Below are positions 59,465-64,000 of a DNA stretch of 64,000 bases, one piece after another. Numbering within the stretch: the stretch's first letter is position 1; every line of letters starts with the position of its first letter. The position numbers and the translations under genes were made by a program. Source of the DNA: Girardinichthys multiradiatus (lineage: Eukaryota; Chordata; Actinopteri; Cyprinodontiformes; Goodeidae); the NCBI RefSeq assembly GCF_021462225.1, contig NC_061804.1, positions 15,972,005 through 16,036,004 of the forward strand, in the 5' to 3' direction. A model generated the notes under the pieces. That model was not told the origin of the DNA. It ran no database searches and worked only from the letters and a program-made list of their open reading frames with translations.

Positions 59465-59757
59465 CGACGATTACTAAGGAGTCCGGGTTGGTCCGCTCCA
59501 CACTCAGTATCTGGTCGGCGAGCATGCGCTGTGCAACCTGCACGTTAGCTTGCGGCGGGATGTAAACACCGACCAGGATGAACGAAGCGAACTCACGGGG
59601 GGAATAGAAAGGCTTACAGTTTATGATGAAGGATTCCAGGTCTGGAGAACAGTGCTGCTGAATCACTGTCACGTCGTTGCACCAACCACTGTTGAAGTAG
59701 AAACAGATTCCTCCACCTTTCTCTTTGCCGGAGAGTTCCGTGTCTCTGTCCGCTCTG
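59414..59757 (-). pseudogene. LINE endonuclease domain, C-terminal part
   Basis: An apurinic-like endonuclease fragment: KEKGGGICFYFNSGWCNDV, the VGVYIPPQAN strand and VVDDFNKGNL, where a catalytic Asp-Asn of this fold is expected in the D-F-N run. The frame breaks near 59390-59410, where the downstream part (TFCYTTIRDAYHAVPRAALG) with SDHIMVHL, the catalytic His region, lies in another frame. The N-terminal half of the domain is missing. Confidence 0.8.
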
Positions 59758-59765
59758 GGGGGTAC

Positions 59766-60337
59766 TGTTATGATTTGGGGTTGTTTGGTTTTTGGTTTTG
59801 GGTTTTTTGTTATGTTTTTCACAGTTCAAGTTTTGAATCATGTTTCTGTTTATTTTCCTGGTCATGCTTTAGTTTTGTCGTCTTGTTCTTGTTTTGTCGT
59901 CTTGTTCTTGTTTTGTCGTCTTGTTCTTGTTTTGTCGTCTTGTTCTTGTTTTGTCAAGTTTGGTTTTCGGATCTGGTTATGCTTTTGCTTCATGTTTTTT
60001 CTAGTTTCTGTTAGTTTGTGTTCAAGAGTTTCTGTTTTGCTCCAGCCACGTTTTGTTCTGTTAATTCAGATCACCTGCACCTATTAATCTGTCTTCTTGT
60101 TTCACCTGGTCACACTCCATAAATACACACTTGTTCTGTCAATTATCGCGGAAACATTTTTCATGTTCAAGTCTTGTTTTCGGATCATGCCATGCCTGTC
60201 TCGCCTGCCTGTTTGTTGTTTTGTTCCTGCCTCCAGCTGTGAGTGAGTTTTTGTTTTTTGTCATTAAATCCTTTTTCACTTACCATCACGCTGCCTGCTC
60301 GTCTGCATTCTGGGGTGCTATCTCGCAAACCATAATA
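59766..60337 (+). repeat. 3' LTR of the non-autonomous element
   Basis: 572 bp, about 60 bp longer than its partner. It has four units of the 19-bp repeat CGTCTTGTTCTTGTTTTGT (about 59877-59954) against two in the first LTR, and a different 25-30 bp stretch at 60125-60160 (CACTTGTTCTGTCAATTATC). The last bases read CATAATA instead of CATAACA. Confidence 0.9.
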
Positions 60338-60415
60338 TCTGGAGCATTTGAGTGTGAGGAAAAAAACAAAAACAGAAGAGATTAGTCAAGGGAAAAATAC
60401 TTTTTTTTCATTTTT

Positions 60416-62942
60416 CTCCCATGTCACAATTATGCGCTTTTTTGTGTTCTGACTGTTGCATTGGTCAAAATTACTCTTGTTCAAAATGAAGATATTTAAA
60501 GTAGTAGTTGAGAAATGTTTAATTTGCTGGGGACGGTTTGAACATCATAATTGTTTAGTCAAAGAAAACAACAAAAGAAGGATTTTAATATAATCCAGCA
60601 AACCTTTATGCATGCAGATATGGTGAAAGGTTAAAGGTAGCAAATGTTTTAATGTGTCTCTGTACCTAGATGAAGAATATGTTTTAATGTTTACTGTTAA
60701 ATAGTTGAGACTGACTAGTTTCTTTGTGATAAATGGTTTGCCTCAAAGAGAATTTATTTCTATCCTACTACAGCTGTAAATGTTTATAACAATGATTTGA
60801 CACATCCATTGACAGACCCAACAAGGCACCAGGTGGGTGTCTGCATAGCTGTTTCCAAAAAAAGAAATCTGCATGTCAGCATGGCAACCAGAGTTTATAA
60901 AAATCTTGATTCGGCATGGAAGATATTTTCACAGTGTTCTAAAAATTGTTTGCATTTGAAAAAAAACATTTTATAATGTTGATGTACATGATCTAGGATT
61001 GTCTTTTCGGGGTATTCTACAGACAGCAAAGAGCTACATGTATTTTTAGTGATCTAAGACAATTTAATTCAACCACATTCAGTCCCAAAAAACCTCTCAT
61101 AAAATGCATAAAAAAATTCTAGCATAGGTTTCTTAATGCTTGTTCTTTAAACTGTAGGATGTGACTATGGCTGTTGGAAAACAAGGTTTTTATGGAAATG
61201 CCATGAAACAGCATAAACCATTGTGGAGTACTTGTTGTTCTTTTGTCAGTTTTGAAAAAAACTATATCAAAGTCAAGTTTTACTCCTAAGAACAAAATAA
61301 TTGATCTCTGGAGGAATGCTGGAGCACTCTATGGTACTTAAGCTGGGTTGCCATCTTAATCCCACAGCAAATCAAGTTCTAAACAAAACTCACAAACACA
61401 CCAGCAAGCAATATATAAAAGGGTTTTATGCCAGTTGTGGCAGCTGTGTTTGTATGAAATGTTTGGGTGCCAATACCTTTACTAGACTTCATCCCTATCT
61501 CTGCCATTGGCCTGGCTCAAGCAAATGCCACAGACATCCAAGCACTAACTTTAGGTGAACCATGTTAAGAAAAGATACATTGGTTAGACTTTACATTGGT
61601 GTTCTCTTATTTTTTACAAGCATTTATTTGTTGAATTAATCATTTTGAAATCAATTTGAAAAAGTATTAACTAATCATTTAGACATTTACAGACTAAACG
61701 TTTTAGCCTGTATAGGAAAATAAAAGTTTAAGGAACTGATTAGTTGTTCTTTTCTGGTCCCCAGTAGGACCCTAAGATCTCAAGACCAGAAGCTCTTAGT
61801 TGCTCCCAAGACTCGGCTCATGACCAGGGGAGTCAGAGCTTTTTTAGCCACAGCTCCTAGTGTCATGTAATCTGAATTTTGAGCAAGACCCAAGTGCAAA
61901 CAAGGACTGGGGACCTGCATGGTGAGTAGAATAAGTTATTGATTAATGAATGAACAAACTTACAGGTCACCAAGCATGGGCAAAGTACTAGGTAATCTAA
62001 CAGAAGAATGCAGCAGTGTGAGATGAAAACCAAAGAGTTTCTATACAGGGGCAGGTGAGGAGAAAGGCATGACAAGCAGGTGTGAGTAACCAGGTAAGAA
62101 AGAGAAACACGTAAGGAGAATTAAGGCGGGGAGCTGAGGGGAGTAGATCAAAGAACATGATCTGAACAGAGTAAATCTCAAGGATGAAATGGTTTTCCAC
62201 AACTGTCTTCAACAGACTCTAGAGATTTCTGTAAGAAGTAGTTCTGGAATCTAGCTAAGCTTGTACAAAACTTTGATTTTACTCTCATGAGTCATACTTT
62301 TGTTAATCTAGTAGGAAGACCGTTTAACTTTATTTACAGTTAATAAAATTTGCTGATGGCAGATGTAAACCAAAAAGAAGTAATCCTGGAAATGATTTAA
62401 AATTGGTTCAAACAAAGTTTTAGATTAATGGTGTGGACACTTGTGCAACCAGGCTGCTGCAGCTTTGTTTTATTTTTTTATTTTGCATTATCTCTTAAAC
62501 AGATTTGTTTGTTAATCAAAAGCGAAAAAGGTGCTAAATGAGTAATCTTCACTCTCTTTGCTACACAAAAACCTGCCGTATTAAAAGGGGTGTGTAAATC
62601 TTTTAAATCCTGTTTACAGTCATTTGCTAGGTCTAAAAATTTGTTGTCAATCAAATCTGAACATATTGCATATATAAAACTGTTGACATGATGTCTAAGA
62701 TCAGTCAGAGTCCTGCCCTGAACTGTTTTGTTGTGATTATATTAGGTGCAATTTCTAAAATCTTGCGGTACGTCAGGTGACATTTTATGGTGAAATAATA
62801 CTGTAATGCTTGTACCCAAATGCATACAAATTTGGAAAGAACATTAATATTACGTTTTAGTGATATAACCAAAGATACCTTCTAAAACTTACATTAAAAT
62901 CAAATATAAGAAAAAGAGGTGCACCACATCTACCAACTATTG
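60416..62942. other. Non-genic AT-rich stretch
   Basis: No gene or confident repeat recognised. Confidence 0.4.
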
Positions 62943-63242
62943 TCATCTCTTGACACAGAAAGACCTTAAAATGACAGCAGTCTGTTGGAAGGTCACAACC
63001 CATGCACTACAAATCCATTTGAGCTTTTTGGCATGGCGATCTGCTTTTATAATGGCTGCCCAGAGGGGAAGAGCTTGGATGGATGGAGCTTTTTTAATCT
63101 CATGAAAGTAAACCTCTGTGACCTTGTCAGGAGGTGTCCTAGGTCTAGGTGACTGACGAGACTCCCCACAGGCTTGGCACAGTGTAGGAAGCAAAACTGC
63201 TGGGAAGAGAAAGATGAGACAGAGGGTTTGTAGAACTCTCAT
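62943..63242 (-). CDS. Possible secreted protein or first exon
   Basis: From the ATG at 63242 (context TCTGCCATGA, acceptable for initiation) the protein begins MRVLQTLCLIFLFPAVLLP followed by TLCQACGE. The 17-residue hydrophobic run after an Arg and the small residues before CGE look like a signal peptide with a cleavage site. A Pro/Arg-rich stretch (QSPRPRTPPDKV) follows, and the frame ends about 99 codons on at 62943. An ATG 13 codons further upstream is less likely because it would bury the hydrophobic start. If it is a first exon, GT dinucleotides after CCTGACAAG are possible but weak donor sites. No family recognised, and no promoter is seen. It could be chance. Confidence 0.25.
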   Translation of the reverse strand: MRVLQTLCLIFLFPAVLLPTLCQACGESRQSPRPRTPPDKVTEVYFHEIKKAPSIQALPLWAAIIKADRHAKKLKWICSAWVVTFQQTAVILRSFCVKR

Positions 63243-63284
63243 GGCAGACTTAGATAAAAGACAAGTGTTTAGTGGCTGCACAGA

Positions 63285-64000
63285 GATGAGAGATAGGGTT
63301 GGTATTTGTCAGAAAGAGGATAGTAACTATTAGAGCACTTCTCTTTGTGTGGCCTCTCAGAAGTAGAATGCCAAGTTTTTTTTAACAACTGTAATTCTTT
63401 CTTAGTAACAACTGCTTCAATTCTCAGACATGATGAGATAGATAGGGACAGTGCAGCAGAAATATGCATCTTAATTTCATTATATTTAAGAACCTATATA
63501 TTTCACCTGTTTGGACAAATGTGACCGCAGGTTCATAGTTATTTTCTCTGATTTTATTGAAAATATGTCACTGCTTCATGGGATTGTCTAAGTCGAAGCA
63601 TAATTTCAAATTTCCCATGCAAAATGAAAATCCTGGTCGGTTCAGTAGGTGGTTGGTTGGTTGGGTGCATGTTTGGTTTTTCTTTGTAGTTGTTTGGTTG
63701 GGTAGTATGTTGATTAAACAGTTGATTAAGTGGTAGGTTAGTTGGTTAATGACTATACAAAACTGCAGAAAAGCTGTAATGAGAAACAGTGATCAACTGC
63801 CACCCCTCTACTGCAAAATAGGAAGAAATCAGGATTACACAAAACAAGAAAATATCATCCCTGTTATGAAGTTGAGAGAGGACAAAACCCATATAGCAAA
63901 GAATATAGGAACAAATAAATGAACTGCATCAACAATCCCATAATCCCCCTGTATACTCATGAAGTAGGAGATATGCATATTAAACTATTTTGAACATACC
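63285..64000. other. Non-genic stretch with (GGTT)n run
   Basis: Nothing coding recognised. Imperfect GGTT repeats lie at about 63638-63745. Confidence 0.4.

Larger units (their letters stand above)
57052..59757 (-). mobile_element. Jockey/CR1-group LINE, 2.7 kb
   Basis: Inserted in minus orientation in the non-autonomous LTR element. The 3' tail AGAATCAGAATCAGAATCAG is at 57052, then AAAGCTTTATTGCCAAGTAC. Coding on minus runs from the C-terminal half of an endonuclease domain through linker and RT to the end. It shares the family of the 47.5-kb copy and is very similar to it where they overlap. The exact 5' junction near 59757 merges with the polypurine tract of the LTR element and cannot be placed. 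Confidence 0.85.
55317..60337 (+). mobile_element. Non-autonomous LTR retrotransposon
   Basis: Two LTRs start TGTTATGATTTGG; the first ends CCATAACA and the second CCATAATA. A perfect 5-bp duplication TCTGG lies at 55312-55316 and 60338-60342. A polypurine-like CTGGGGGGTAC precedes the second LTR. The internal region carries one gag-like reading frame and Ser/Gly/Ala repeats but no protease, RT or integrase of its own. The 5-bp TSD and LTR style fit gypsy. It must have moved with proteins from other elements. A 2.7-kb LINE is inserted in reverse. Confidence 0.85.
55190..60415 (+). mobile_element. DNA-transposon-like repeat split by LTR element
   Basis: The left part GGCCTGGTTGGTTTAGGTAG up to TTGTCAGATGATCTGG (55195-55316) and the right part AGCATTTGAGTGTGAGG up to AATACTTTTTTTT (60343-60414) fit the two sides of one known non-coding end of a teleost Tc1/mariner-like repeat, where GATGATCTG is followed by a run much like the right part. 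The 55317-60337 LTR element plus its TSD lies exactly between. Confidence 0.5.

Noticed and set aside
1..64000. tRNA, rRNA, CRISPR arrays, bacterial-type operons
   Set aside because: I found none. The DNA is vertebrate and the short direct repeats belong to transposons or simple repeats.

Overview
This window is repeat-dense vertebrate DNA, almost certainly from a teleost fish. The signs are AT-rich intergenic sequence, many Tc1-like transposons of the kinds common in fish, Jockey/CR1-group LINEs with (GATTCT)n or (ATTGA)n tails, a Rex3-like tail, Ty3/gypsy elements, and an endogenous retrovirus whose Env resembles gamma-type Envs of spiny-rayed fish. A percomorph is plausible, but the species cannot be fixed by reading. 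I see no intact host protein-coding gene, no tRNA or rRNA, and no CRISPR array. One short open frame with a signal-peptide-like start (63242..62943, minus) is the only weak host-gene candidate. Family names rest on recalled hallmarks. Repeat ends, target-site duplications (TSDs), frame breaks and palindromes were read directly.

Layout. 0-9.3 kb: mostly unannotated, with an eroded LINE reverse-transcriptase fossil (834-1080), a piece of a long LTR (4595-5605) and a decayed Tc1 copy (7671-8505). 9.3-13.9 kb: a Tc1-like fossil split by a minus-strand Ty3/gypsy element with TSD ATGTT; the gypsy element has lost RT/RNase H and nearly all of its 3' LTR. 14.2-22.25 kb: a class I endogenous retrovirus (gag, protease, RNase H remnant, integrase, env, polypurine tract, 3' LTR). 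It lacks RT and a recognisable 5' LTR, and a Tc1-like transposon sits inside env. 23.9-25.5 kb: three transposon-derived repeats nested in one another. 28.0-29.2 kb: an internally deleted Tc1-like element. 29.25-29.93 kb: a solo LTR with TSD CCTGT. 35.2-36.9 kb: a LINE RT frame with a single stop. 37.1-43.7 kb: a Rex3-like tail, then long LTRs of one family (X), one copy inserted head-to-head in another with TSD GTGT, then a degraded retroviral pol. 45.0-46.4 kb: a Tc1-like element. 46.6-51.0 kb: a second long solo LTR (Y, TSD TTTT) holding a LINE fragment and a family X solo LTR (TSD CCAG). 54.3-60.4 kb: LINE and Tc1 fossils, the latter split by a non-autonomous LTR retrotransposon (TSD TCTGG) that itself holds a 2.7-kb LINE. 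60.4-64 kb: little recognised.

The window is best read as layers of successive insertion, and the TSDs let the order of events be worked out at several sites. No undescribed functional system is evident. The most unusual signals are a perfect 42-bp palindrome plus a 12-bp duplication inside the env TM segment, two consecutive fold-back palindromes at a LINE 5' junction, a transposase-env chimeric open frame made by a one-base frameshift, and loss of RT in three independent LTR elements that still keep protease or integrase.
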